This document shows positions 12,276 through 27,000 of a stretch of DNA of 64,000 bases, piece after piece. Location: positions 372,001-436,000 of the forward strand of contig JAQGEQ010000003.1 in assembly GCA_034620365.1 (NCBI GenBank). Direction: 5' to 3'. The position numbers and the translations under genes are program-made. The DNA is from Pegea sp. RAD2-039. Its lineage: Eukaryota; Chordata; Thaliacea; Salpida; Salpidae. The notes beneath the pieces were generated by a model. It was not told the origin of the DNA. It did no database searches and was given only the letters and a program-made list of their open reading frames with translations. Within the stretch, counting starts at the first letter, position 1; every line of letters starts with the position of its first letter.

Positions 12276-15001
12276 TCACTCAAGAACATTTTCACAGAAC
12301 TGTTTACTCTTATTTTCATCTACACAAGGCTGTTGGCTTACACATTGAATCACATAACCTTTTTTTAACTTGCACTGGTCAATAATTAACCGATCAACCA
12401 ATAATTTTCCGGAAAAATACCAACGTTGTGAAGATTTAATGATTCCCTCCTGCAATAGATTAAAAATTGGATGTAATTAAGCAGCAATTAATATCACAAA
12501 CTTGTATTTGTAAGCGTTGTTTAGCTGTTCCAATTGTATCTGTTCCTAATGTAATCAGTTTTACTTCTTTCTCACTTGTTAGTCGAATCTTCAAAGTTCT
12601 TTTAGCTCTATGAAATAATTTTCAAGATGAAACTTGAAATTAAATTGATTATTTCTTACTCATGAATTCTCTAAAAGAACTATTAATAGTTTTAAGAAAT
12701 AAGAGACAAAATATTTTTATTTAAAGCTTAAAAATAATTTATGGAATGTAATTTAAGATGAAATTTTAAAAATAGAAAGAATTGCAATTTAGAACTTTTA
12801 ATAGAATCATCATTTTGAAAATAAAAAATTGTTTCTGTTGTAAAAAACTAAAAAGAATTTGGTGGTTATGATGAAAATTTCAATCAACAAAGTAAATAGA
12901 ATACTCCAAAATAGTTCTCAACGTGAAAGTATCATTCAGTAGATATATAAAGCAATCAATTATAACCCGGAAATAAAAACCATTGAAGCAAAAAAAAACA
13001 GTTTTTGTTGCAAAATACGAATCACTTTTATTGTCAAACTGATGATTCTGATGTAAATTGAATTCTTATAAAAGTTTTTGGCAAAAATTTATACTAAATT
13101 TAGAGTTTAAAAGTAAAATAATAAATCAGTAATTAATTCTAGAACAACTACTAATGAAAGATTTCTGTAATTTTCTACAAATCGAACAACAACTTCAGTT
13201 TTAAGATTTCATGAAACAACTAAATGAGAAAAATCTTCATCAATTCATGTTTAAATCCGAATAAAAAGTTTAAAGACTTCATCTATGAAATTTGACTAAA
13301 TTTTGAATATCATTAAAAGCAAGTTGATGAAGTCATTAATATTAAGAGAACAGTTAACTGAATATTCAGGACTACTTACGGGTCATCTTCTTTTATTTCA
13401 GTGATATCTTCTGTTGTTTCTGAATTGACTTTTTTTAGATCTTTAACGAGATTGACTGGACGTGATAAACAGTACACTGGTAGTTGGTAGTGACCACCTA
13501 ATTCATCATAGCAGTCCATTAGAGTCCCTATTAAGAGCAATTAAATAAGAATTATATTTTTGTTTCTTCTATATCATATACATATAAATAAATTATCAAA
13601 TTTACTTTTAAACACAAGAAAAAGTGGACATATTTGTAAAGAATATAAAAACAAGTTTGTAGTATATGAAATATATGAGCAAGTTTGTGATTTGCAACTA
13701 TTATTGTATATACATTGAAATTTGTAACTACTTTAAACTTTATTTTGAAGTTGTTGCTTCTAACGTAAAGGATATTTACAAAATTATGTAATTAAATGAA
13801 ATAAAAATATATAAATGTACAGATAACATTGTTCTTCTTAAAAAATATCAGCTAATTAGTTAAACATCAAAATTGAGATAAATTCAAAATCTAGTTTACA
13901 ATAATTTGTTTTTTTTTCAAGCAAGATTCAATTACAAAGTATGTTGACAGATAATTTCACAAAAATTAAAATAAGATCCATGTAAAAGCAGAAAGTCGTC
14001 GTTTATTCAATTAGTTGAAAAAAACTCAACCAAAATAAAAATAATAAAAATAGAGATAAGCTTTTAATACCATGTGGTAAAGATATATTTGCACCATCAA
14101 TGATAGCTTGTGCTAAAGTACAATCATTTCCTTCAATCGCGAGAACAGCAGCCTTCAAAGCATCCCAAATCTCCTTTCTTCCTATACAAGACTCATCAGC
14201 TAATATCAGATCACTACATTTTGTTTTTAACACCTCTTGAGCACAATTAGCAGTTCTCAGCCGAAACAGGCAAATTGTATGTCAGTAAGGACACTTTTTA
14301 TGATAAATGAAACTATTGATGAGTTGAGGAATGGATACTAACCATCAAAAACTGGGGCTGTGTCCCAAAATTCATCTCTTTTACTCCTCAGTTGACCCTC
14401 TGTTAAAGGTACATCACTTTTCCATTTGGGGTATTCTTTTTTTAAGGGTTGGTTTTTGCCAATTGCTGTAAAAAATCAAATTAGAATAAATCTAACTATA
14501 TAAAATATAATGGTTTGATTATAGATTCATATAAATCTTTAAAAGACTTAAAAATTTGCTACTTTTAAGAGTTTACTTGTTTGTGTGTAAAAGATCTTAA
14601 CATAGATTGAGTCTACAAACCTTTTATCAGCTCAAAATAAATCTAAAAATTGCAGATAAAGCGATTTATTCTCGTGAAAACAAACTCTAGTTTTTAAGAT
14701 TTTATCACAAACACTGATTGATTAAATAATAAACAACTAGATAGCCAAAAAAGATATCAGAACGATTTAATGACAACTGTTTACAAAAACAAAATATTCA
14801 CTTTTTTAAAGTTACGATTGTCTAGGTTGCATGAACAACTTTTAAAAGATTAATAAAATTTAGATTGAAAAGAAAATTATAAGTTTAATAATGCTTTTTA
14901 TAGTATACCATTTGTAATAAAATTTAAAAAAGACCTGGATATCTTGAATTTCTATATGATGGTTCCTGTTGGTTTCTGCATACTCCAAAACATGAACCCA
15001 T
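12276..15001 (-). CDS. UBTD: UBTD family, ubiquitin domain-containing protein
   Basis: Six exons: 15001-14935, 14465-14343, 14181-14071, 13527-13380, 12607-12502, 12449-12276, encoding 242 residues against about 230 in vertebrate UBTD1/UBTD2. These proteins bind E2 enzymes of the UBE2D class and are linked to p53/MDM2 control. The order is a myristoylation-type start MGSCFGVC, the conserved UBTD N-terminal domain ([56 protein letters not shown]), an acidic linker, and a C-terminal ubiquitin-like fold ([15 protein letters not shown] ... [14 protein letters not shown] ... LKKGYVIQC). All junctions keep phase. The tail after the ubiquitin fold carries three extra cysteines and ends in ENVLE, an extension relative to vertebrates. 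The exon 1 donor is a weak GTCTTT. Confidence 0.95.
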
Positions 15002-16731
15002 ATTACAGAAAATAATTCGAAAAAAACTCAATCAAGATTCAGTTTAGCTATAAACAAAATAATAATCCTTCAAATAAAAAAAAGTCAACTTTTAAACACC
15101 CATAAAGATAAAATATATTTACTTTTAGAATTAAAAAGCTTTAAAAGTAGATAATCAATGTAATATATCTAAAAACAAAAAAGTATATATCTGTATATAC
15201 ACAGCTTCTTATAAGTTTATCTACTGTTTTCTATAAATTTGAATTAAATACTGGAAACCTTATTTAGAAGTTTATTCAAAATTGAATTATTTATCTAATT
15301 AAAGAAAAGCTTCAAGCTCCACAAATGGAAATTAGAAAATTAAGCAAACAAACTTATATAGATCAATAAAAATAAGAATGAAATTTTTTGAAACTGTTTA
15401 TTTAGGTAATATTTCTTTATTAAATAGGAAAAAGATTTAAATGTTTCAAGAACATTCATCTACACCTAAAACTTATTTCATGTATTAAGAAAGTTCAAAG
15501 ATATAATATTAGAGAATATAATTTAAAGAATAAAATCATACAAAAATAAATTTAAACATTACTTAGTTATAAAACAAATATTTAAAGAAAGTTTCTTGAT
15601 AATAAATCTATTCTTGCAAAATGTAATCTTCATACTAAAAAATTAGAGTTACAGAATAATTGGGAAAGTTTAAATACTTTAAATAATAATGGAGTTTTCT
15701 AACTTATTATGATAAAAAATACTTCAAGATTTAGTGAATTAAATAGTGAAAATGTATAAGATACTATAATCATAAAATAACTTAAACAAATTCAAAAAAC
15801 TCTTATAGAAAACATATATGTATTATATCAATTAAGATATATAAAACATTTTTATAAAACAGAAATGTAATAATTAACATTTTTTATGTAATTGATCTAG
15901 ATAACAAATCATTCATATCAATTTCAAAATAATAGTAAGTATTTTATAGTATAATCAGCACAAATAAACTATTTATTTCAGTAATATAAAAGCTTAGAAT
16001 TTAAAAAATGATCATAAATATAATTGAAAGAAGGCTTCTAATCTGTTTTTTAATAAATATGAAAGCAAGAAGAGACTTAAATTTTATATAGCCAAAATTT
16101 CATTAAAGATAAGACAATTAAAAATGTTTTATAGATAATTTTGTAGAAAAATAAAATAAGATCAGAGTGCAGAAAATTAGAATAAACTTTTAATTAACAT
16201 AAGTCTAATTTATTTTTGAATATAACATGATTAATGATATGTGAAGAGGTTTAAAATTGTAGATATAAGTTTGAAAAGTAAAAAAAGTGTTTTTTTTTTA
16301 GAAAAACGTTAAATTAATAATTAAAAAGAAAAAAAATTTAATTGTTGCAAAAAGAAAACATTTTACCTTTTCCTCTTCGAAGTTACTATAAATTACCTTG
16401 TTTACTAAATTAACTGAAAGTAATAGTACTCTAATGCATAAGAAACCGTTTGTTGAGGACTAACACGATAAAATGGTTATAATCGTCCATGCCTAAAATT
16501 ATACTCCAATAAAAACTGCTGAGAGTTTTTATAAACAAATAAGTGTTCTATTATGTAAACTATAACAACAATCGAATTAAAGTATGCGTAAGTTGATTTA
16601 CTTAATTAAGAAAAACTGATCTTCTGAATTTAAGTGGATAATATATGTTTATGTCAAAATAAAATTTTGAGTAGAAAAATAATTGAAAAAAATATCTAGA
16701 CGGTTAAGTATCAGTGATGAAGATTTAGAAG
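15002..16731. other. Intergenic, AT-rich
   Basis: No coding region or RNA gene recognised. The minus-strand UBTD promoter should lie at its left end. The right end stops at the breakpoint of the inverted MBT copy. Confidence 0.5.
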
Positions 16732-17734
<1,003 letters not shown>

Positions 17735-19056
17735 CAGTTTACAATATTCAGTTTATGGACTTTCTTAAAAGTTCAAAAAAATACGAAGTTGCAAAATCTC
17801 AAAACCAAGGTTTATGGAGATGGTAAAAATGGAGACGAGACTGTACAAAGAAACTAGTTAGGGTAAATTTACATAAATGGCTACTATTATTCTAAGAAGA
17901 TATATCTAAGTTTACTGAAAACAAATCATACCTATTTTTTATGTTCAACTTTTTTGTTGATTAAGATTAAAAAACATCAAAGCTGTTTTTCAAAGTCCAT
18001 TTTTAAAGTCAGTATCAGTTTTTTTTCTTTGTTTTGTAGTTTCTCTCATATCATGTGGATTAGATAATAAAGACAAATGTACTTGAGGAACTACAGGCGC
18101 TAGAAATAATACTCCAGTTTATTCAAAATAATATCGTCTCATTAAAAGACTTTATTAGAGTTTAAAAAATATTGGTTTATTATTATAAAAGTGTTATGAA
18201 AATACTAATAATAAATATTTATGTGACTTTTTTATCGTAGCTTCAAGCTTCTTACTATTGATGAATTTCTATTTTGATGTAATGTATTTATCGTAGTAAT
18301 TTATTAGTCAGAAATAATGATGAATTAATACTAGCTGTATTATGTTGATTTAAAAAAATTAATAATGAGCGTGTTAAAAAGAAGGTTATTTTAGTAAACG
18401 ATTTATGAAAAAAATTTATAGTATAATGCTAAATTAAAAAAAAGTTAAGTTATCTTTATTATTAATTATGATAATAAATTGATTACTTTAATTTTAAGCA
18501 ACTAAAATTTATCTATAAAGTGCGAAATAGCAATTTCAAGCAAAATTCTCCGTAATACCATGCTACAATTAATTAGATTTTTATTTTACTTTAACATATG
18601 AATTAATGTGATTCTAAATAATTACAAAATATATCACATAAATTTGAAATTAATTAATTAAATACTTTTATCGTTTCTTCATTTATTGCTTTGTATCACA
18701 AATAAATTTAATTCCACCACAGTTGTAAATTGTTAGAATTAAGTTTTAACCAAACAGAGCAACTAAATTATTTAATTGTTATATTTTTCAATGAATTTGA
18801 GGTATTACACTTTGAAATCTTTAATAAATACTTATTTTTATTTATATCATATAAATTTTGCATATATGTTTTATATCCTTGATTAAAATTTCATAAGATT
18901 TAAATAAAGTTTATATTATAACAAAATGTTTTATCTTTATTAACTTTTTGAAAAGTAAACAGTTTTTAGACTTATTTTTTTGTAAACTTGTGTCTTATTT
19001 TATACTCATCTTTAATTTATAAAGTAAACTTTTATTCTTCAGTTTTAAAATCAAAA
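17735..19056. other. Intergenic upstream of RPE
   Basis: AT-rich with no gene recognised. A pyrimidine tract plus AG ending at 19042, fourteen bases before the RPE start, looks like a splice acceptor in the 5' UTR. Confidence 0.5.
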
Positions 19057-20160
19057 ATGGCAAAATATAAAGCAAAGATTGGTCCTTCAATTCTGAATAG
19101 TAATCTATCTTGTCTGGGAGACGAATGCAAGAAACTAATCACTGCTGGAGCTGATTATCTTCATCTGGATGTAATGGATGGTCATTTTGTCCCTAATCTA
19201 ACATTTGGTCATCCTGTAGTAGAATGTATCAGGTGATCTTTTCATTTATTTTCGTTTTATAATTAAGAAAAATATTTTGATTTTAAAAATGTTTGGTTTA
19301 ATTTATCTAAAATCTTTTTGTTTATATTTTGTTGTAAAGAAAAGCTATTGGTCCTGATGTAGAATGTGAGGCTCACATGATGGTTTCTAGACCTGAACAA
19401 TGGGTTAAACCAATGGCAGATGCTGGTATCGATATCTATACTTTTCATATAGAAGCTACAAGTCAAGCTGAACAGCTGATTAAAGATGTAACTGAAATTA
19501 TTTATTCCTTCAACAATATTCTATTTTTGTAATCATAAATTTTTATATGTTAGTTTTTAATAATTGTAATTGTTATAATCTGAAAAATCTTTTTATAGTA
19601 ACCAATAATTTTATAAAGTTGTCAAAAGTAAACTTATAATTTTGTTGATAGATTAGAGATAATGGTATGAGAGCTGGGTGTGCTATAAAACCACAGACTC
19701 CAGTGTCCTTCTTATTGGATATCCTCTACACTCAATTATCAGATGTAGTCCTTGTAATGACAGTAGAACCTGGGTTTGGTGGTCAATCTTTCATGAAAGA
19801 TATGATGTCTAAAGTAGGTTTCTAGTTTTCGATAATTTTATGTTTAATGATTATTAACAAAATGTCGTTTTTAGGTTCAAGCTATTAGAAAACAGTTTCC
19901 ATCACTTGATATCGGAATTGATGGTGGTGTTGGTCCTAAAACTATTAAATATTGCGCAGAAGCAGGTTTGATTTTGTTATAAGATTACATTTTGAATAAT
20001 TTAACAATTTTAAAAGGTGATATATTTGATATCTAAATTTACTTTTATGAAAGGGGCGAATATGTTGGTATCTGGTTCTGCAATTATGAAAAGTCCTAAT
20101 CCAGCTCAGATGATTACTGATCTTCGCCAAGTTGTTCAAGGATACATTCCAACGAATTAA
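19057..20160 (+). CDS. RPE: Ribulose-phosphate 3-epimerase
   Basis: Five exons: 19057-19232, 19340-19487, 19652-19813, 19875-19965, 20054-20160; 227 residues, the same length as animal RPE. The enzyme interconverts ribulose 5-phosphate and xylulose 5-phosphate in the cytosolic non-oxidative pentose phosphate pathway. The (beta/alpha)8 signature motifs are all present: [13 protein letters not shown] with metal-site H36 and D38, H71 in [11 protein letters not shown], the phosphate-loop stretch [11 protein letters not shown], and D178 in GIDGGVGP. The ATG is the first in frame and is preceded by AAAA. All splice phases agree. No sign of decay. Confidence 0.97.
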
Positions 20161-21185
20161 AATCATTTATGAAACTTAATTAGGAAATATTTTTGATATC
20201 TTATTCGCTGTTTTATATTTGCTTGACACAAAAACCTTAATGTCTCACTTTATCATACAATTACTAATTTATTTTTTAATAATCATTACCGTAAGTTTTG
20301 ATGTTTCAACTATCAAACTAAACTACTTCAAAAGTTAATTAAACCAAGTTTTATTTAATCAAGTTAAACTACTCTATATAAACAGTCCTCCGGCAAAATT
20401 GTTTTCATATGTGATATGAAACGAGCTTATTTTGCAGTTGTAGTGCATACACAGTTCAAAGGTAGATAGCAGAAATGTTTTTTAGATAAATTTAGCTGCA
20501 GTCTAAGTTCTAAATGAGAAAAGTATTTTTGTGAAAAGTATTTGAGTAAATATTTGTTCCTTTAATTTCATTAGTTGAAGAAGAAATTAAAAGTTTTTTT
20601 TATAATTTTATAATATATAAATTAGTTATTAGACTCTAGGTAAAAATTTAACTATTTTAATTTAATAAATTTTCAAAATGAGTTCTTTTCTTAAAGCTTT
20701 TTAATAATTTTACTAATTTGTAGAAACTTAAAAATTTAAGTAATTTTGTGTAAGTAGACACACCCCTATAAACAACCAATCAAATAAAACGGACTGGTTA
20801 TATAGCATTTTTACTTTTTTGGCTGATTTAAGCTTTACTTCCAGTTGAAACTCTCAAATATAAACTCAATTTTGTCAGTTAGAATCATTTTAAACAGATC
20901 GTGTTTGTATAAACATTAAAATTTTAAGTTAACCTGTCAAGCCGTGAATAATTTTTGTTGATGTTATAGTAAAGATGACTTGACTTTTTGATGAAACAAA
21001 GCTTGAAATTAAAGCTGACTCGTCTAATTTTAAGCCTTAACTTGTATAATTTCTTATTCAATAAGAAAATTGATTTCGATGTTTTAGTTAATTCTGCATA
21101 AGCGAAAAGTTAATTTTATAAATAAAAATGAATATTTAAAAAAAGTATTTCCAGACTTCTACGTGTTTAATCTATAAATCAAAGC
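20161..21185. other. Intergenic between RPE and AMDHD1
   Basis: AT-rich spacer between two same-strand genes with no coding frame recognised. A TTTCCAG acceptor-like site ends at 21154, about 30 bases before the AMDHD1 start, suggesting a 5' UTR splice. Confidence 0.5.
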
Positions 21186-22880
21186 ATGCCAAAATACAAA
21201 CTACTTATCAAAAACATCCATCAAATCGTTCAAGTGTGTGAGAATTATGAGTTTATGAAATATGGAGCCGATGCTGGAAAAGTTGCCGTCAAAAACGCAG
21301 CAAATCTATTTCTTATAGTGGACAAGTTGGTGTCGCTACAAGGCTAGAAATAAATTTATAAATTAGTTTGTTTATAGTGATGGGAATATATTTGACATCA
21401 GTGAAAAAAATATTTTCAAAGAAGAAGATTTTGAAACAGTTATAGATGCAACTGGATGCTGCGTAATGCCAGGTCTTATTGATGCGCATACGCACCCAGT
21501 TTGGGCGGGAGACCGCGTGAACGAATTTGCCATGAAACTAGCAGGGTGCTCATATATGGACATTCACCAGGCAATAATTTCCTAACTACTATATACTAAC
21601 CGTAGAAAGATGTTTTTTGTTATTAGGCAGGCGGTGGTATTCACTTTACTGTGAAGCATACAAGAGAGGCTTCAGAAGAAGAGCTTTATCAGTCGTTCGT
21701 AGAGCGTCTTAAAAGGTTTCTTTCATGTTTGCATCACTTTTTATCAAGTTGTTTTGTGTTAACAGTATGATAAAACAAGGAACTACTTTGGTCGAATGCA
21801 AAAGTGGCTATGGTCTTGATTACAAAACAGAAATAAAGATGTTAAAAGTGATTGAAAGAGCTAAAAAAGATGACAATATTCTTATCGATATTTCGTCTAC
21901 ATATTGCGGGGCTCATGCTGTTCCAAAGTGAGTAAAAGACTTAAAAAAAAGAAATTAAAAAAAAAATATCAATTAGAGATAAAAACTCAGAAGAAGCAAC
22001 TAATGATATACTACAAAATCAACTTCCTCTTTTGAAGAAAGAGATGATAGAAGGAAGAATTGGCGTAGATAATATTGATGTTTTCTGTGAAAAAGGAGTT
22101 TTTAGTTGTGATCAGACTCGCCGGATATTAAAAGCTGGAAAAGAAATTGGATTACAAATTAATTTTCACGCAGATGAGTTAACTCCACTAGGGGGCGCTG
22201 AGGTGGGCTCAGTTTAACAATTCATCCAACAAAGTAGTTGATATTTTGGTTCTTTAGCTTGGAGCTGAACTAGGCGCTGTTGGTATCAGTCATTTAGAAG
22301 AGATTAGTGAAAGTGGTATCAAGGCAATGTCAAAATCAAAATCTGTTGCAATTATTTTACCAACTACAGCTTACATCTTAAGGTATTAATAACTATTCTT
22401 CATCTTTCAAAATCTTATATCTTCTAAGACTCAAAAACCCTCCTGTTCGAGATATGATTCAATTTGGAGTCCCAGTCGCGCTTGGGTCTGATTTTAACCC
22501 GAATGCATATTGTTTGAGTATGGTAAAAAAAATCAACTTTTTTGTAAAAATTTGAAACAATTCTAACAAACTGATTTATTAACAGCCGACTGTCATGCAC
22601 ATGGCTTGTGTATTGTTCAGAATGAGTCTTCCAGAGGTTTTAGTTGCTTCAACAATCAATGCTGCGGCATCTTTGGGGAAATCTAAGACACATGGTAGCA
22701 TTGAAGTTGGAAAAAGAGCAAATTTTATTCTATTACAATCAGAAAGGTAAACAAATTGTCAGATGGATTCATTCTTATTTATGTTGAAATAGATGGGAAC
22801 ATTTAGTTTACCGATTTTCTTCTCACCATGAAGTCATTCGAACGGTTATCTGTGGTGGAAAGATTGCTTATCAAAAATAG
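21186..22880 (+). CDS. AMDHD1: Imidazolonepropionase (amidohydrolase)
   Basis: Nine exons: 21186-21325, 21378-21570, 21627-21715, 21766-21927, 21977-22202, 22258-22382, 22429-22522, 22586-22746, 22793-22880, giving 425 residues (human AMDHD1 is 426). It hydrolyses 4-imidazolone-5-propanoate to N-formimino-glutamate, the third step of histidine breakdown. Metal-dependent amidohydrolase motifs are intact: HTHPVWAGDR (H84, H86), GGGIHFTV, TTLVECKSGYGLD, YCGAHAVP, INFHADELTP, LGSDFNPNAY and the C-terminal HGSIEVGKRANF. All introns are 46-63 nt. Intron 2 (21571-21626) has a GC rather than GT donor (CAG then GCAATA), the only non-GT donor I needed in the window. The exon 1 donor was chosen to restore the family alignment and is slightly uncertain. 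Confidence 0.97.
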
Positions 22881-24094
22881 TTGAAAAAAATGAAGTCTTT
22901 CTGATTTCTATAAAATTAATCTTAAAAATTTTAAGGAATTTGTTTTTAGTATGTCTGATTATGAAAATCTAATAGCCCAGAAAAATTATCATTAATATTG
23001 ATAAAATCAACAATTTTATTAAATTTATATTCAAATTTTGTGTTAACTGATCAGTTAGGAGAAACAGATTTATTGAGTTGATTATATATTACGATTAAAT
23101 TGAAGATAAATGATAAAATATGATCAGAAGTAAAAAGTATTTATGTTTAGTACTGAATCTCAAAGTTAATAAACAAGAAATTGGTTTTAACTCTTTATTT
23201 TCAAGATAATCTTTGAGTATAATCAAGAAAAAATTTCTTTTCTAGTTTTAAAACAAAAATTATGATGAAAAATATATTAAAGAATAGATTAAAGAAATTC
23301 AAGATTTAGAAAAACTATTTAAACAAAAAACTACCAAGCGATTGGAAAAAACCAAATATATTTATATTTTTGTAACTAACTACCAAGCGATTGGAAAAAA
23401 CCAAATATATTTATATTTTTGTAACTAACTACCAAAATGTCATAATTTAAATAACTTATAGAAAATCAAAATAAGAAAATATTTGGAAAATTTGTTATGA
23501 TACGGATACAACTTCTTGTCATCAACACCCGAATGATGTAATTTGTGGTGTAACAATAAAGTATTTTGCCGCTGACGTAAATGTGATATTATTCATTCCT
23601 TATAGACCAGTTTCATTCGGTAATAGACTGTGTTGTGTATATTGGTACTTATCATCGTTAGTAATTGCAGTTACTTAATAGCATGTTAAGTGTATGTTCA
23701 CGTAAGCTACGTTAGTGTTGTAATAAGTGGCTAGACTTTAAAGTATTTCAATTGGTAAAGATCACTGAACAAATAATCAACATTTTTGATTATCATTCAA
23801 ATGTAAATGAAAAAGTTCGAATTTTCAAACGAATATGCAAATTTAGTATTTTTAACTTTATTGTTATGATTCTTTACATTAAAAACATTTAGAAATCCTC
23901 TTACGATCCAAACTAAGATATTAAGAACCTAGCAAACCACTAATTACATTTAGAAACGATTAGTAATGTTCAGAATAAAACTGTTTAGTCATTATTAATC
24001 ATTTTAAATTGTTATTATAGTTACAAAATAGGTAAATCATTAAAATAATTGAATAAAGTATATCAGGCTGCAGTGAGCTACTTCAAAATCTCAT
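22881..24094. other. Intergenic with a short tandem repeat
   Basis: Spacer between the 3' ends of AMDHD1 (plus) and the lipoxygenase-like gene (minus). Apart from the 49-bp duplication at 23331-23438, no feature is seen. Confidence 0.5.
23331..23438. repeat. 49-bp tandem duplication
   Basis: Two exact head-to-tail copies of a 49-bp unit beginning CTACCAAGCGATTGG, with a few bases of a third copy. Their identity implies a recent slippage or duplication event. It lies outside any gene. Confidence 0.9.
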
Positions 24095-27000
24095 TCAGTA
24101 ACAAACAGATCGAATAATTTCATCTAATAAAACCAACTGTAGACCATCTGCCCGTTCCTCTTCATTCAATTGTTCAATTTTATGTTTTGGTTTTCGCTTC
24201 TAAAAACGTAATTCAAATAATTGATTTTGTTAAAAGTAATTTAAGATCTTAATAAACTTACTTTTAACTTTGAATCATTTTTCTTTAGATCAATAATAAA
24301 TTCATCAGCAATTTTATCGCAAAATTTATCTCCAAATTTATATTGAGTTTTAACCAACTCCATTGGAACTGATTCGTTTTTGATGAAATCGACAAAAACG
24401 TTCAAAAAGCAACTAGAAATTTTTATTAAATCATCACCACTTGAACATTTGAAAAGTCTTACCGTGTTCTCATCACGTCTCGACTACAAACTAGAATTTC
24501 TGGATTTTTCTTAACAGCCTCAAAGTTCCTTCTTTTATTATTTCGAAATGTCGCCCCCCAATGTCGTAAACTTGAATAAGGTTTAAATGGGTAACGAAGA
24601 GACATACACCCATACTTCCATGCGAAATACTTCAAATATGTCTTGTGGTCACAGTAGTGAGTTATACCAACCTTAAATCAAATAACGTTTCAACAATTCT
24701 ACTCTAAAAAGATAAATCAAATTATTATCAGATTATTACCTGATGAATAAAAGATGTTATCGCATCAACCATATTTACTTCTTTGAATCTAGGAACAAAA
24801 TCCGTCATCTTCTCCGAAATCGTTTCCCATTCTTTACTAAGAAGTGTAATTATTTCATGTATTGACAATTATTGCTTAAGTTAACATTTTATTACCACTT
24901 CAAAATTAAATTTTATATCAATAAGCTTACCGGTCTATTTTAGGCTCAATTTTTTTGATATATTTCCGCACAATCAGATAATACGATTTTAAAAACTTGA
25001 AGTAGGGTATCTTGACAACAAAAATTTAAAATTTGAGATTTTCTCTTAGAAAGTGACAACAAATGTTGAGATAGTCTAATGAATAAATTACTTCTATAAA
25101 TTTTTCTATCTTTGTATTAATTTCTAAAATTATATTTATGAACCATAGACAATTAAATTTTTTTACAAATATTAAATTATGATTTACCTGATTTAATGAC
25201 TTATCAGTTATATATCTAGGTGGAAAAATATTGTGACTTTTTATTTTAAGCTCTTTTTTCATCTCAATGATGTCCTCATCTTCTGAAGTAGAATCAGACA
25301 TTTGGTCATTTTCATCTTCCTATATAAACAATTTTTATTGGTAAATATTTCTCATTTAAACTGTTTCAAACCTCTTCAGGTACACGAGACCCTAATCCAT
25401 AATAATATTTATCACATTTAAGTGCAACACCTTCAATAAATTCTTCTTTTGTAACTGGAAAAGGTTGCCAGAAAAAGAAGAGTCTATCAATAGGAGATCT
25501 TCTATTGTTTGTCGCTTTACCCACTCTAAGAGCCTTAAAAATAAAGTTTATTAGTAAAAGTTTTGAAATTCGAAATTAAACTTTATATTCTGTGATTACT
25601 AATAGTCTGTTTGATGACTCTCTTTTCACCTGTTGGTTGATGCCTTCAGTGAATCGAAAGTGGGGAGAAAGTAACTTGTAAAGAATTCCTTTATGGTTTA
25701 GATACTGCTTACTAAGTACACAAAAAGAAGATGGAAATACAAAATGAACATGATTATGAGCTAACCCAGGAGCATAATAAGTCAGACAGACCTACAAAAG
25801 AAAGAATATTCTGATTATTAGTATTATATTTGAAGATCTTTTTAAAAATACAAGATGATTTATTATATATAAATCAATAACCTGTAGATGTATTTTTGCT
25901 TGATCAAAATCAGCTCTTTCAGTGGAAGACGAATCTGAACTATATTCTTTACCATTGTACATCTTAATAATTATTTTGCTACCACTTGCGTTCAAAAATA
26001 CTTCTCTTGCATCCATGTAAAAGCCCTGTAAGAAGATAAACTATTAACAACTTTCATTCTAAACTATTAAAAATTAAATAATAGAATGAAATCTGATGCT
26101 TTATTTAAATTGTTTAATCTTTTAATGTTAAGAAATAAAGTTTTCTCTAAAAGTTGATTCAACCTGGAACAAACACAAGTTAGATAAACCTTCCAAAACA
26201 AAATGAAACATCTTCAAATCTTCGTTCCATGAAATCGAATGAGCAAATACTGAGTTTAGCAAGACATATGCCAACTGTTGATCACTTATAAGAGGAATTG
26301 TTTGTAATCTAGAAAAAAATTTAACTAAAATTTCAATTATAATTTCTTAATGAAAAGTCTAGCAGCAATTCGCTTTACCCAGAAAACATCTTTGCAAGCT
26401 CAAATGGAGTCCATAATGCGAGCCGATGAACATACTTAACACTCCTGTGCCGAATAAAGTCAATTTCTTCATCTATGCTTACATTTTCGATGTCTTGAAC
26501 CTTTTATGATATAAAATACAACTTGATGATTAATTGTTTACTTAGAGTTACTAACTTTGTGAGTCAGGATAAACTTATTCAAAAATTGGAAGTAAAACAT
26601 CCTACGTGACGTCATATCCTATTAGTGAAAGCTAGGTATTTTTTTTTATTCTGTTTAATAAATTTTCCATTTAATCTATTTTTGAAAATGTTTATCATGA
26701 ATTGATGTTCCTTCCAAATGACTAAACAGATTTAAACTATGTCTGTCTGGCATAAAAACTTTAAAAAATGATTTCTTTTTCATAGAAATTTTACTGGTAT
26801 AACTCTAATCATAAAAAGTTAAAAGTTTTTTTATAAATTAGGAAAATTACAGATTATCAAAATACTATTGAAAATACATTGAGCTAAATGTAGTTAACTG
26901 AGAATTACATAATTTTTTTGAATTTATTAAAGTTATAATATTTCTCATTAATAAAGTTGCTTAAGTGTAAGAAAAATTAAAATGTGAAGCTAAATGATTT

